Source of the DNA: Brachymonas sp049977365
GTDB taxonomy: Bacteria; Pseudomonadota; Gammaproteobacteria; Burkholderiales; Burkholderiaceae_C
Length of the DNA stretch: 64,000 nt
NCBI RefSeq assembly: GCF_049977365.1
Contig: NZ_JBNGEN010000003.1
Span: 176,450-240,449 of the forward strand
Reading direction: 5' to 3'
Shown: piece after piece, positions 35,397 to 44,186 of the stretch
Numbering within the stretch: the first letter of the stretch is position 1
Layout: every line of letters begins with the position of its first letter
Notes under the pieces: generated by a model
Seen by the model: only the letters and a program-made list of their open reading frames with translations
What the model was told of the DNA's origin: nothing
Databases searched by the model: none
Position numbers and translations under genes: made by a program

Positions 35397-36413
35397 TCAG
35401 CCGCCCGTCATCGACATGAAGCGCACGATCTTCTCGGGGCGGGCCAGAAAGTCATGGCGTTCCGGCTTGCGGTCGATGGCGGCGCGCAGCGTGGCCTCCA
35501 GTTCGGCGTCGCTGCAGCCGGCGCGCAGCAGCGGGCGCAGCTCCACACGGTCCTCCTGGCCGAGGCACAGGTACAGCGTCCCGTCCACCGACAGGCGCAC
35601 CCGGTTGCACGTGGCGCAGAAATGCTGCGACATGGGCGTGATGAGGCCGAGCGTGAATCCGGTGGCCGGATTGCGCCAGTACCGGGCCGGCCCTCCGCCC
35701 AGCGGCTCGATGGCCGGCAGCAAGCCCAGGCGGGGCTGCAGCTGCGCCAGCAGCGGGCCGAGCGCCAGTCCGCGGGCGGCGCGGCCGGTCTCGCCCATGG
35801 GCATGGCCTCGATGAGCCGCAGCACGAAACCCTCGTTCATGCACCACTGTGCCATCGCCTCGATGTCCTGCACGTTCACCCCTTCGAGCGGCACCATGTT
35901 GATCTTGATGCGCTCGAATCCGGCGTCCCGGGCGGCGTGCAGGCCGTCGAGCACCGGCTGCAGGCAGTCGCTTCCGGTAATGGCCTGCACGCAGTCGGCC
36001 CGCAGGGAGTCGAGGCTCACGTTCAGCCGGCGTACCCCCGCTGCGCGCAGGGCTTGCGCCTGCCGGGCCAGCTGGGTGCCGTTGGTGGTGAGCGAGAGGT
36101 CTTCCATGCCAGGCAGTGCGGACAGCCGCCCCGCCAGCTCCGGCAGGCCCCGGCGCAGCAGCGGTTCGCCTCCCGTGAGCCGCACGCGGCGCGTGCCCAT
36201 GCGCACAAAGGCCGCCACCACGCGCTCGATCTCGTCAAAGGTGAGCCAGTGCTCCGGCTCCTCGAAGCCCCGGAACCGGCGGGGCATGCAGTAGGTGCAG
36301 CGCAGGTCGCACTTGTCGGTGACCGACACGCGCAGATAGTCCACCGTGCGGCCGTAGCGGTCCTGCAGGCTGGCGGAGGAGAGAGGCTGGAAAGAGGGGG
36401 GCGAGGCGGTCAT
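35397..36413 (-). CDS. moaA: GTP 3',8-cyclase MoaA (molybdenum cofactor biosynthesis)
   Basis: 338 residues from the ATG at 36413. A radical S-adenosylmethionine enzyme that begins molybdopterin synthesis. The N-terminal cluster is Cys35-x3-Cys39-x2-Cys42 (CDLRCTYC), the second cluster uses HFCATCNRVR and a later Cys, and the protein ends in the functional Gly-Gly. First gene of moaA-narX-narL, which makes sense because nitrate reductase needs the cofactor. A TATAAC element lies only about 9 bases upstream, so translation may start very near the transcript end; an in-frame ATG at 36446 is less likely. Confidence 0.96.
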   Translation of the reverse strand: MTASPPSFQPLSSASLQDRYGRTVDYLRVSVTDKCDLRCTYCMPRRFRGFEEPEHWLTFDEIERVVAAFVRMGTRRVRLTGGEPLLRRGLPELAGRLSALPGMEDLSLTTNGTQLARQAQALRAAGVRRLNVSLDSLRADCVQAITGSDCLQPVLDGLHAARDAGFERIKINMVPLEGVNVQDIEAMAQWCMNEGFVLRLIEAMPMGETGRAARGLALGPLLAQLQPRLGLLPAIEPLGGGPARYWRNPATGFTLGLITPMSQHFCATCNRVRLSVDGTLYLCLGQEDRVELRPLLRAGCSDAELEATLRAAIDRKPERHDFLARPEKIVRFMSMTGG

Positions 36414-36639
36414 GCTCCGGTTATAGCCTGTGGCGTGTGGCGGCACAGCTCCCCTGCGGAAGGGGGCCGGCTACTCCTTTCGGAGAGGGGCCCCTGCCGT
36501 GCGCTCGCAGCAGGCCGCAGCGCCGAAATGCACTTCCGGCAGCCTTGCGGGATAATTCCCCCAGTCGCTTTCCCCTCTTTTTCCATTCACGCACTCCGGG
36601 AGCGGGTTGCCTGCGCGGCCCGTGGCCTGCTGCCCACAC

Positions 36640-37548
36640 ATGAAGATCGCCCTCCTCGTCCTGCTCCTTCTCTTTGCGGCCTCGGCCACGGTCATGCACC
36701 TGCGCGGCAAGGTGCGCCTGCGCCTGTCGCGGCAGGCGTTCGACCACTCGACCTTCATGGCGCCCATCAATGTCTTCATGCTGGCGTTCTCGCGCGTGCC
36801 GCGCACGCCCTATCTGCCGGTCGAGACCTTCCCCGAGCTGGCCGTGCTGCAGGCGCACTGGAAGGAAATCCGGGAGGAGGCCGAGAACCTGTCGCGCGCC
36901 ATGCAGATCAAGGCTGCCGCCAACAACGACGACGCCGGTTTCAACTCCTTCTTCAAGACGGGCTGGAAGCGCTTCTATCTCAAGTGGTATGGCGATGCCC
37001 ATCCCTCCGCCGCCAAGCTGTGCCCCAAGACCACGGCCCTCGTGGCCGGCCTGCCGAGCATCAAGGCTGCCATGTTCGCCGAACTGCCCGACGGCGCCCG
37101 CCTCGGCATCCACCGCGATCCCTATGCCGGGTCGCTGCGCTACCACCTCGGACTCATCGCACCGGGCAACGAGGCCTGCTACATCGACGTCGACGGCCAG
37201 CGCTACAGCTGGCGCGAGGGCGCGGGAGTCGTGTTCGACGAAACCTATCTGCACTACGCCGACAACCACAGCGGCCAGAACCGCATCGTGCTGTTCTGCG
37301 ACGTCGAGCGTCCCATGCGCAACCGGTTTGCGCAGGCTGTCAACCGCTGGATCGGCGAGCACATGGTCGCTGCGGCCAGCTCGCCCAACAGCGAGGGCGA
37401 TCCCAAGGGACTGGTGAGCCGGCTGTTCTTGGTCTCCTTCTACGCCGGCAAGGCCCGCCGCCGCTTCAAGAACTGGAACCCCACCGTCTATCGCCTCACC
37501 AAGCTGGCGCTGCTGGCCGGGGTGGTGGCGCTGTTCGTGTGGTGGTGA
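36640..37548 (+). CDS. lpxO: LpxO-like lipid A hydroxylase (aspartyl/asparaginyl beta-hydroxylase family)
   Basis: 302 residues. Membrane helices at both ends (about 2-16 and 285-302) anchor an Fe(II)/2-oxoglutarate dioxygenase domain. The iron-binding histidines are in LGIHRDPYAGSLRYHLG (about 156-172) and HYADNHSGQNRIVLFCDVERP (about 205-225), whose Arg binds 2-oxoglutarate. LpxO adds a 2-hydroxyl group to a lipid A acyl chain and needs oxygen. Divergent from moaA. GATAAT at about 36551-36556 is a possible -10 element. Confidence 0.85.
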   Translation: MKIALLVLLLLFAASATVMHLRGKVRLRLSRQAFDHSTFMAPINVFMLAFSRVPRTPYLPVETFPELAVLQAHWKEIREEAENLSRAMQIKAAANNDDAGFNSFFKTGWKRFYLKWYGDAHPSAAKLCPKTTALVAGLPSIKAAMFAELPDGARLGIHRDPYAGSLRYHLGLIAPGNEACYIDVDGQRYSWREGAGVVFDETYLHYADNHSGQNRIVLFCDVERPMRNRFAQAVNRWIGEHMVAAASSPNSEGDPKGLVSRLFLVSFYAGKARRRFKNWNPTVYRLTKLALLAGVVALFVWW

Positions 37549-37790
37549 GTCACTCGCCTGTGCCTTCCAGGGCGTCTGGCATGTCGGGGCCGGCATGGCG
37601 TGCGCCCCGGACACAGGCCTGCGAAGGCGGGGATTTTCTGCTCCCGCTATGATGGTGCCGCCGCGGATGGGGCCAGAAGGCCCCTCCCGGTCGCGCCGGC
37701 GTGCCAGCCCGATTCCGGGGGGTGCCGGGCGACGGCAGAGGCCTGTGTGCCGTGGAGGTCAGGGATGACCTCCCGCAGCAGGCGACCTGC

Positions 37791-39395
37791 ATGGCCGATC
37801 CTTCCCTGTCTATGAATGCTTCTACCCTGAGCACCCTGTCTTCCCGGCTTGCTGCCCTCACTGCCGACCGCGTGGGCGGCATGCGGCGCGGACTGGAAAA
37901 GGAGAGCCTGCGCGTGCGTCCCGACGGCATGCTCGCCCTCACCCCGCACCCGGCCGAGCTGGGTGCGCCGCTGACCCACCCGCACATCACCACCGATTTC
38001 AGCGAGTCCCAGATCGAGCTCGTCACCGGCGTGCACCCCAGCCCCGAAGCCTGCCTCGACGAACTCACCCGCGTCCACCGCGAGGTCTATCGCGTGCTGG
38101 CCGCACATGGCGACGAGATGCTCTGGGCGGCCAGCATGCCCTGTGGCCTGCCCACCGACGAGACCATCCCGCTGGGGCGCTACGGCACCTCCAACATCGG
38201 ACGCGCCAAGAGCGTCTACCGCATGGGGCTGGGCCACCGCTATGGCAGGCGCATGCAGACCATCTCCGGCATCCACTACAACTGGTCGATGCCCGGCATC
38301 GACAGCGAAGCCTATTTCGGCCTCATCCGCAACTTCCGCCGCCATTCCTTCCTGCTGCTCTATCTGTTCGGCGCGTCTCCCGCCGTGTGCAGCACCTTCG
38401 TGGCCGGACGCGAGCATGGGCTCGAACCCCTGGGCCCGCGCACCATGCACCTGCCCTGGGCCACGTCGCTGCGCATGGGGCGGCTCGGCTACCAGAGCGA
38501 TGCCCAGGCCACGCTGGCCGTGAGCTACAACCACCTGGAAGGCTATGCCGCCTCCCTCCAGGAAGCGCTCACCGTGCCCTATCCGCCCTACGAAGCCATC
38601 GGCATCCGCAACCTGGGAGGCGAGTACAACCAGCTCTCCACCACCCTGCTGCAGATCGAGAACGAGTTCTACGGCACCATCCGGCCCAAGCGGGTGATCC
38701 ACCAGGGCGAACGGCCCCTGCATGCCCTGCGTGAGCGTGGCGTGGAATACGTCGAGGTCCGCCTCATGGACCTCAACCCCTTCCTCGATGTCGGCATCGA
38801 TGCAGGCACCATGCGCTTCCTCGATCTTTTCCTGCTGCATGCGCTCCTGACCGACAGCCCGCCCGACACGCCCGAGGAGCTCGCGGCCCTCAAGCACAAC
38901 CAGCACCTCACAGCCTCGCGCGGACGCGAACCCGGCCTGCGGCTGGAGCGCCACGGAAGCGAGGTGGTGCTCACCGAATGGGCTCATGAGCTTCTGGAGG
39001 AAATGGCTCCCATCGCCGCCCACCTCGATGCCGTGGGCGGTGGGCAGGCCCATGTGCAGGCGCTTGCCGAGGCGCGCCGGCGTCTGGCCGCCCCCGAGAC
39101 CCTGCCGTCGGCCCAGGTGCTTGAGGCGCTGCGGCGCGATGTGGAGCAGGGCAGCTTCGTGGGCTTCGTGCGGAGCCGCTCGGCTGCCACGCGCGCCGCC
39201 ATGCTGGCGCAGCCGCTGGCCCCCGACCAAGAAGCCGCCTTCCGGCACATGGCGGAGGCCTCGGTGGCGGAACGCCAGCGCATCGAGGCCGCCGACACCA
39301 TGCCGTTCGAGATCTTCCGCCAGTGCTATGTCTCGGCCGAACGGCTCATGCCGGCTGCCATGCGGCGGACCCAGACGGCAGGCTGCGGCAGCTGA
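37791..39395 (+). CDS. gshA: Glutamate-cysteine ligase
   Basis: 534 residues from the ATG at 37791 (or 527 from 37812). First step of glutathione synthesis, E. coli GshA class. Typical segments are GLEKESLRV (about 33-41), TDFSESQIELVT, the ISGIHYNWS substrate region and NLGGEYNQLSTTLLQIENEFY. The longer open frame to 37701 adds a non-conserved leader. Convergent with dnaA; gshB lies about 17 kb upstream. Confidence 0.95.
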   Translation: MADPSLSMNASTLSTLSSRLAALTADRVGGMRRGLEKESLRVRPDGMLALTPHPAELGAPLTHPHITTDFSESQIELVTGVHPSPEACLDELTRVHREVYRVLAAHGDEMLWAASMPCGLPTDETIPLGRYGTSNIGRAKSVYRMGLGHRYGRRMQTISGIHYNWSMPGIDSEAYFGLIRNFRRHSFLLLYLFGASPAVCSTFVAGREHGLEPLGPRTMHLPWATSLRMGRLGYQSDAQATLAVSYNHLEGYAASLQEALTVPYPPYEAIGIRNLGGEYNQLSTTLLQIENEFYGTIRPKRVIHQGERPLHALRERGVEYVEVRLMDLNPFLDVGIDAGTMRFLDLFLLHALLTDSPPDTPEELAALKHNQHLTASRGREPGLRLERHGSEVVLTEWAHELLEEMAPIAAHLDAVGGGQAHVQALAEARRRLAAPETLPSAQVLEALRRDVEQGSFVGFVRSRSAATRAAMLAQPLAPDQEAAFRHMAEASVAERQRIEAADTMPFEIFRQCYVSAERLMPAAMRRTQTAGCGS

Positions 39396-39512
39396 GCTGC
39401 AGCGGAAAGGGCCGCAGTGTGCACGGCCCGCTGCACAGCGACACAAGGGGGAAGGAGTCCGGGCAGCAGGGCTGCACGCGCACCGGGCGTGCTCCTGCGG
39501 TGGGAGAGTGGC

Positions 39513-40976
39513 TCAGCCCTTGATGGTCTGCTCCAGCACGTGCAGCTGCTGGTTCAGGTCGGGATCGTTGGCGCGTTCGCCGCCGATCTTGCGCACGGCA
39601 TGCAGCACCGTGGTGTGGTCGCGCCCGCCAAACATCTCGCCGATTTCCGGCAGGCTCTTCTGCGTCATTTCCTTGGCCAGGTACATGGCAATCTGGCGTG
39701 GCCGTGCGATGTTGGCCGGCCGCTTCTTGCTGTGCATGTCGGCGACCTTGATCTTGTAGTAGTCGGCCACCGTCTTCTGGATGTTCTCGACGCTGATCTG
39801 GCGGTTCTTGATCGACAGCAGGTCGCGCAGCGCCTCGCGCACGAGCTGGATGTCGATCGGGCGGCCGCTGAAGCGCGAATACGCCAGGATGTTCTGCAGC
39901 GCCCCTTCGAGTTCGCGCACGTTGGCCCGCACGTTCTTGGCCACGAAGAAGGCCACTTCCTCGGGCAGCTCGCGGTCCTCGGCCTGCGCCTTGTTCATCA
40001 GGATCGCCACGCGCATCTCCAGCTCGGGCGGTTCGATCGCCACCGTGAGGCCGGAGTCGAAGCGCGACACCAGCCGCTGCGTGATGTTGGCCAGTCCCTT
40101 GGGATAGGTGTCGCTCGTCATCACGATGTGGCTCTTGCGCGAGAGCAGCGCCTCGAAGGCGTTGAAGAACTCCTCCTGCGTGCGGTCCTTGTTGGCAAAG
40201 AACTGCACGTCGTCGATCATCAGCAGGTCGAGCTGGTGGTAGCGGGCCTTGAACTCGTCGAAGGCCTTGCGCTGGTAGGACTTGACCACGTCCGTCACGA
40301 ACTGTTCGGCATGGGTGTAGAGCACGCGCGCCGAGGGGCGCAGCTCCAGCAGCTTGTTGCCCACGGCCTGCAGCAGGTGGGTCTTGCCCAGGCCCACGCC
40401 GCCATAGATGAACAGCGGGTTGTAGAGCTGCCCCGGCTGCGAGGCCACATGCAGCGCGGCAGCGCGTGCCATGCGGTTGGCACTCCCCTCCACCAGGTTC
40501 TCGAACGTGCGGTTGGGGTCGAGCCGGGTCGGGTTGGCGCGCACGCCGGTCTGCGGCGGCAGGGAGGGGGGCGCCATCAGCGGATCGGCAGGCGGCAGAG
40601 GCTGCGGGGCCGCCATGGGCTGCATCGGCGGCGCCATCAGGGGCTGTGCAGCCGGCTGGGCGGCCGCGAGCGCGGCCCGCGACACCCCCGCACGGGGCCG
40701 GCGGCTGGCGATGCCCAGCTCCACCGGCACGGGCTGGTCGGCGAGCTGTTCCAGGATCTCGACAATGCGCGGCAGGTACTGGGCGCGGATCCAGTCGAGC
40801 TTGAAGCGGTTGGCCACCAGAATCTGCACGTGCTGCTCGGTCACCGAGGCCTGCAGGGGCTTGATCCAGGTGTTGAACTGCTGCGAGGGCACATCCAGCG
40901 CCAGAACGTCCAGGCAGGCCTGCCACAGATCGGCATCGAGCGGTTCACTGGCAGACGGGGAAACTTCGGCGGGCAT
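39513..40976 (-). CDS. dnaA: Chromosomal replication initiator protein DnaA
   Basis: 487 residues. Domain I (about 1-90), a Pro/Ala/Gln-rich domain II linker (about 95-150), the AAA+ domain III with Walker A GGVGLGKTHLLQ (about 188-199) and Walker B LLMIDDVQFF, and the DNA-binding domain IV with the signature GGRDHTTVLHAVRKI near the C-terminus. The start at 40976 gives MPAEVSPSA. Divergent from rpmH, the ancient arrangement, but dnaN does not follow: the next gene downstream is gshA on the other strand. Confidence 0.97.
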   Translation of the reverse strand: MPAEVSPSASEPLDADLWQACLDVLALDVPSQQFNTWIKPLQASVTEQHVQILVANRFKLDWIRAQYLPRIVEILEQLADQPVPVELGIASRRPRAGVSRAALAAAQPAAQPLMAPPMQPMAAPQPLPPADPLMAPPSLPPQTGVRANPTRLDPNRTFENLVEGSANRMARAAALHVASQPGQLYNPLFIYGGVGLGKTHLLQAVGNKLLELRPSARVLYTHAEQFVTDVVKSYQRKAFDEFKARYHQLDLLMIDDVQFFANKDRTQEEFFNAFEALLSRKSHIVMTSDTYPKGLANITQRLVSRFDSGLTVAIEPPELEMRVAILMNKAQAEDRELPEEVAFFVAKNVRANVRELEGALQNILAYSRFSGRPIDIQLVREALRDLLSIKNRQISVENIQKTVADYYKIKVADMHSKKRPANIARPRQIAMYLAKEMTQKSLPEIGEMFGGRDHTTVLHAVRKIGGERANDPDLNQQLHVLEQTIKG

Positions 40977-41048
40977 GGACACAGGCAACACGGGGCGGAA
41001 AAGGACTCGGAGGGCGCAGGGCGCCGGAGCGATGGAAGTATAGCGGCC

Positions 41049-41057
41049 TGTGGATAA
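41049..41057 (-). promoter_or_regulatory. DnaA box upstream of dnaA
   Basis: TGTGGATAA, i.e. a perfect TTATCCACA on the minus strand, 73 bases before the dnaA start. The position fits autoregulation of dnaA. Confidence 0.85.
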
Positions 41058-41217
41058 CTTGGGCAGTCCCGACCGGCCGGGGCGTCCCGATGGTGGGGAT
41101 TTGGCACAGGTGCTTGACGCGCCCGGCAGGCTCGCGGTATGCGCGGGGCAGGGTGTGCCGCAGGAGCCGCGGCCCTCTGCAGAAGCCACAATCTGCACGA
41201 GCTGTGGGGGCAAATGG

Positions 41218-41246
41218 TTGATTCGACGAAAAAAGTTTGTGATAAT
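41218..41246 (+). promoter_or_regulatory. Sigma-70 promoter of the rpmH operon
   Basis: TTGATT (41218-41223), 17-base spacer, GATAAT (41241-41246). Start expected near 41253, leaving about 87 bases of leader before rpmH. Confidence 0.75.
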
Positions 41247-41339
41247 CCGAGGCTTTCCCGAAATTTTGCGGGAGAACGAGGGTCCGGCGAGCCGCCGGGC
41301 CTGGCATAACAACAGGTTTCTTTCCCAGGAATTTCTCCC

Positions 41340-41474
41340 ATGAAACGCACTTACCAGCCCTCCAAGACCCGCCGCGCACGTACCCACGGTTTCCTCGTGC
41401 GCATGAAGACCCGTGGCGGCCGCGCCGTCATCAACGCTCGCCGTGCCAAGGGCCGCAAGCGCCTGGCCGTCTGA
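41340..41474 (+). CDS. rpmH: 50S ribosomal protein L34
   Basis: 44 residues, MKRTYQPSKTRRARTHGF onward, the complete and nearly invariant L34 sequence of the large subunit. First gene of rpmH-rnpA-yidD-yidC, 53 bases before rnpA. Confidence 0.99.
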   Translation: MKRTYQPSKTRRARTHGFLVRMKTRGGRAVINARRAKGRKRLAV

Positions 41475-41527
41475 TTTTCCTGCGATGACTGGCGGGCGCT
41501 GTGCCGTCCGCAAGCCATCCATGCGCC

Positions 41528-42070
41528 ATGGACCAGCCTGACGCCTGCACCGCGAGCCTGCAACGGTTGCGCAGCAGTGCCCAGTTTCAGGCGGTGCTGC
41601 AGGGCGCGACCGTGGGGCGTACGCCCCATTTTGCGTTGCATGTCCTGCGCTGGCAGCCCCGGCAGGAAGGGGCTGCAGCCTCTTCTCTCCTCTTTGCCGA
41701 TGCCCACCGCCATGCGGGGGTGCTCGTGCCCAAGCGCTGGGCCCGCCGGGCCGTGACGCGCAACACCATCAAGCGCCAGATGCGCGAGGCCGTGCGGGCG
41801 CACCTGCCCGAACTGCCGGAGTGCTGTGCGCTGGTGCTGCGTCTGCGCAGCGGCTATGACCGCAAGGTGTATGTGAGCGCCACCTCCGACGCTCTCAAGC
41901 GGGCGGTGCGGGCCGAGCTCGACCAGCTCTTTCTGCAGGCCCGGTCCCGCTGGGCCTCTCTCCCGTCCCCTTTCCGCCCTGCGCCGGCACCCCGCCGCAG
42001 GCCTTCCGCCGCGCCGGCAACGGCCGGGGAGCAGGGGGCGCCATCTGGCACAATGCGGAGCGCATCATGA
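41528..42070 (+). CDS. rnpA: Ribonuclease P protein component
   Basis: 180 residues. Protein cofactor of RNase P in tRNA 5' processing. The RNR signature KRWARRAVTRNTIKRQMREAVR (written here in two parts: KRWARRAVTRN, IKRQMREAVR) is at about 72-93. It is longer than the usual 110-140 residues because of a Pro/Ala/Arg-rich tail of about 40 residues that runs to a 4-base overlap with yidD. The start at 41528 is preferred over an ATG at 41501. Confidence 0.92.
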   Translation: MDQPDACTASLQRLRSSAQFQAVLQGATVGRTPHFALHVLRWQPRQEGAAASSLLFADAHRHAGVLVPKRWARRAVTRNTIKRQMREAVRAHLPELPECCALVLRLRSGYDRKVYVSATSDALKRAVRAELDQLFLQARSRWASLPSPFRPAPAPRRRPSAAPATAGEQGAPSGTMRSAS

Positions 42071-42378
42071 AACATCTCCTCATGCTCGGGGTCAGGGCCT
42101 ACCGGCTGCTGCTGAGTCCGTGGGTCGGGTCGCAATGCCGGTTCGAGCCCACCTGCTCGGCCTATGCGCTCGAAGCCCTGGAGCGGCACGGCGCGGCAGC
42201 CGGCAGCTACCTCACGCTGCGCCGTCTGGGACGCTGCCAGCCCTGGTGCGAGGGGGGATGCGATCCCGTGCCGGAGCAGGCACCCCGCCTGTTCAGCGGT
42301 CTGGCAGGCCTGCGCCGCCGCGCACCCGCCCCGTCTTCCTCCGACGAATCCCCGTCATCCATCACGCACTGCTCATGA
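42067..42378 (+). CDS. yidD: Membrane protein insertion efficiency factor YidD
   Basis: 103 residues. The conserved core YRLLLSPWVGSQCRFEPTCSAYALEAL, here YRLLLSPWVGSQC followed by RFEPTCSAY, is intact, then GRCQPWCEGGCDPVP. It helps YidC-dependent membrane insertion. Overlaps rnpA by 4 bases and yidC by 4 bases (ATGA at both ends). A Ser/Pro-rich tail extends beyond the usual length. Confidence 0.95.
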   Translation: MKHLLMLGVRAYRLLLSPWVGSQCRFEPTCSAYALEALERHGAAAGSYLTLRRLGRCQPWCEGGCDPVPEQAPRLFSGLAGLRRRAPAPSSSDESPSSITHCS

Positions 42379-44027
42379 ACGATTTTCGCCGTACCTTTCT
42401 GTGGGTCATCTTCGGCATCTCGCTGATCCTGCTCTGGGATCAGTGGCAGATCCACAATGGCCGTCAACCGACGTTCTTCCCCGGCAGCACGCCCCCTGCA
42501 GTGACTGCGTCGGCTCCGGCCTCGACCGGCGTGCCGGCTGCTGCTCCGGCAGCAGGCGCATCGGCCGCTGCGGCGCAGCCTGCACAGGCGGCATCGGCTC
42601 CGGCCGCAGGGCAGAACGTGACGGTCACCACCGACGTCTACCGCCTCACGTTCAATACGCAGGGTGGCTCTCTCGTGGGGGCACAGCTCCTGCAGTATCC
42701 AGAGGCCAGCAACGACCGCAACAGCCCGCCCATCGTGCTGCTGGAAAACGCAGGCTCCCACGTCTATGAGGCGCAGACCGGACTGGCGGGCGGCACGCTG
42801 CCCAACCACCTCACGCCCATGCAGCTCGTGGGCTCGGTCCACAACCTGGCCGATGGGCAGGACAGCCTGCAGGTGCGCTTCGAATCCGCGCCCGTGGGTG
42901 GCGTGAAGCTGGTCAAGACCTATACCCTCAAGCGCGGCAGCTACGCCATCGGCGTGCAGCACAGCGTGGTCAACGTGGGCACTACCGCCGTGTCTCCCCA
43001 GCTCTACGAGCAGCTGGTGCGTGACGGCAGCAAGGCTCCGGGCGGCAACCGCTTCTATTCCACCTTCACGGGGCCGGCCTTCTACAGCAGCGAGGGCAAG
43101 TACCAGAAGCTCACCTTCGAGGACATCGACAAGGGCAAGGTCACTCTGCAGAAGGACAGCAGCGACGGCTATGTCGCCATGGTGCAGCACTATTTCGCCA
43201 GCGCCTGGCTGCCGGCAGCCGGCACGGCCCGCGAGAACTACGTGCGCAAGGTCGACGGCCTGTATGCGGCCGGTCAGGTCATGGGCCTGGGCCAGATCGC
43301 TCCCGGAGCGACCAAGTCGGTGGACACCACGCTGTTCATCGGGCCGCAGGACGAGCAGGTCATGAAGGCGCTGTCGCCCAACCTCGACCTGGTCAAGGAC
43401 TATGGCTGGCTGACCATCATCGCCCGTCCGCTGTATGCGCTGCTGACCTTCCTGCACGGCTTCCTGCTGAACTGGGGCTGGTCCATCGTGGCGCTGGTGG
43501 TGCTGCTCAAGGCCGCCTTCTACTGGCTCAACCACAAGGCCTATTCGAGCATGGCCAAGATGAAGGCCATCAATCCGCGCATCCAGGCGCTGCGCGAGCG
43601 CCACAAGGACGAGCCGCAGAAGATGCAGCAGGAGATGATGCGCATCTACCGCGAGGAAAAGGTCAATCCGCTCGGCGGCTGCCTGCCGATCATGATCCAG
43701 ATTCCGGTGTTCATCGCCCTGTACTGGGTGCTGCTCGCCAGTGTCGAGATGCGCGGGGCGCCGTGGATTCTGTGGGTGAAGGATCTGTCCACGCCCGATC
43801 CCTTCTACATCCTGCCGATCCTGATGACGCTGTCGAGCCTGCTGCAGGTGTGGCTCAACCCGACGCCGCCCGATCCCATGCAGGCCAAGATGATGTGGAT
43901 CATGCCGCTGGTGTTCAGCGTGATGTTCTTCTTCTTCCCGGCCGGTCTGGTGCTGTACTGGCTGACCAACAACCTGCTGTCGATCGCGCAGCAGTGGATC
44001 ATCAACCGCCGGCTCGGCGTGCAGTGA
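42375..44027 (+). CDS. yidC: Membrane protein insertase YidC
   Basis: 550 residues. An N-terminal helix (about 6-21), an Ala/Pro-rich linker (about 40-75), the large periplasmic beta domain P1 (about 80-345) and five conserved helices with the C1 cytoplasmic loop (NPRIQALRERHKDEPQKMQQEMMRIYREE region). The hydrophilic-groove Arg is in LNHKAYSS/ MAKMKAINPR neighbourhood of the first core helix. Last gene of the operon; mnmE, often next, is absent. Confidence 0.97.
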   Translation: MNDFRRTFLWVIFGISLILLWDQWQIHNGRQPTFFPGSTPPAVTASAPASTGVPAAAPAAGASAAAAQPAQAASAPAAGQNVTVTTDVYRLTFNTQGGSLVGAQLLQYPEASNDRNSPPIVLLENAGSHVYEAQTGLAGGTLPNHLTPMQLVGSVHNLADGQDSLQVRFESAPVGGVKLVKTYTLKRGSYAIGVQHSVVNVGTTAVSPQLYEQLVRDGSKAPGGNRFYSTFTGPAFYSSEGKYQKLTFEDIDKGKVTLQKDSSDGYVAMVQHYFASAWLPAAGTARENYVRKVDGLYAAGQVMGLGQIAPGATKSVDTTLFIGPQDEQVMKALSPNLDLVKDYGWLTIIARPLYALLTFLHGFLLNWGWSIVALVVLLKAAFYWLNHKAYSSMAKMKAINPRIQALRERHKDEPQKMQQEMMRIYREEKVNPLGGCLPIMIQIPVFIALYWVLLASVEMRGAPWILWVKDLSTPDPFYILPILMTLSSLLQVWLNPTPPDPMQAKMMWIMPLVFSVMFFFFPAGLVLYWLTNNLLSIAQQWIINRRLGVQ

Positions 44028-44094
44028 GTGCAGCAGGGCACCGTGTCTGTCGTACGCGGCAGGACGGTGTTCCGGTGTTCTTCCGCTTTTACTG

Positions 44095-44128
44095 AAACAG
44101 GCGCTCCTTGTGGGCGCCTGTTTTTTTT
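44095..44128 (+). terminator. Rho-independent terminator after yidC
   Basis: A perfect 10-bp stem (aaacaggcgc / gcgcctgttt), 9-base loop, then a run of eight T. It lies 67 bases after the yidC stop. Confidence 0.92.
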
Positions 44129-44186
44129 CGTGCATGGGCGGGCGCGGCTCGGATGTGCTGAGTGGGCCGGTCGGCGGCCGTTGCTC

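Larger units (their letters stand above)
40977..41339. other. dnaA-rpmH divergent intergenic region
   Basis: 363 bases. One perfect DnaA box near dnaA and a good sigma-70 promoter for rpmH are present. No cluster of further DnaA boxes and no strong AT-rich unwinding element were found, so a complete replication origin is not shown here. Confidence 0.55.

Noticed and set aside
39418..39438. Relation between the dyad at 30538-30557 and tgtgcacggcccgctgcaca near 39420
   Set aside because: Similar core but imperfect arms and different flanks; two loci are not enough to claim a repeat family.
40977..41339. Replication origin in the dnaA-rpmH gap
   Set aside because: Only one perfect DnaA box and no clear AT-rich unwinding element; more likely autoregulation of dnaA.
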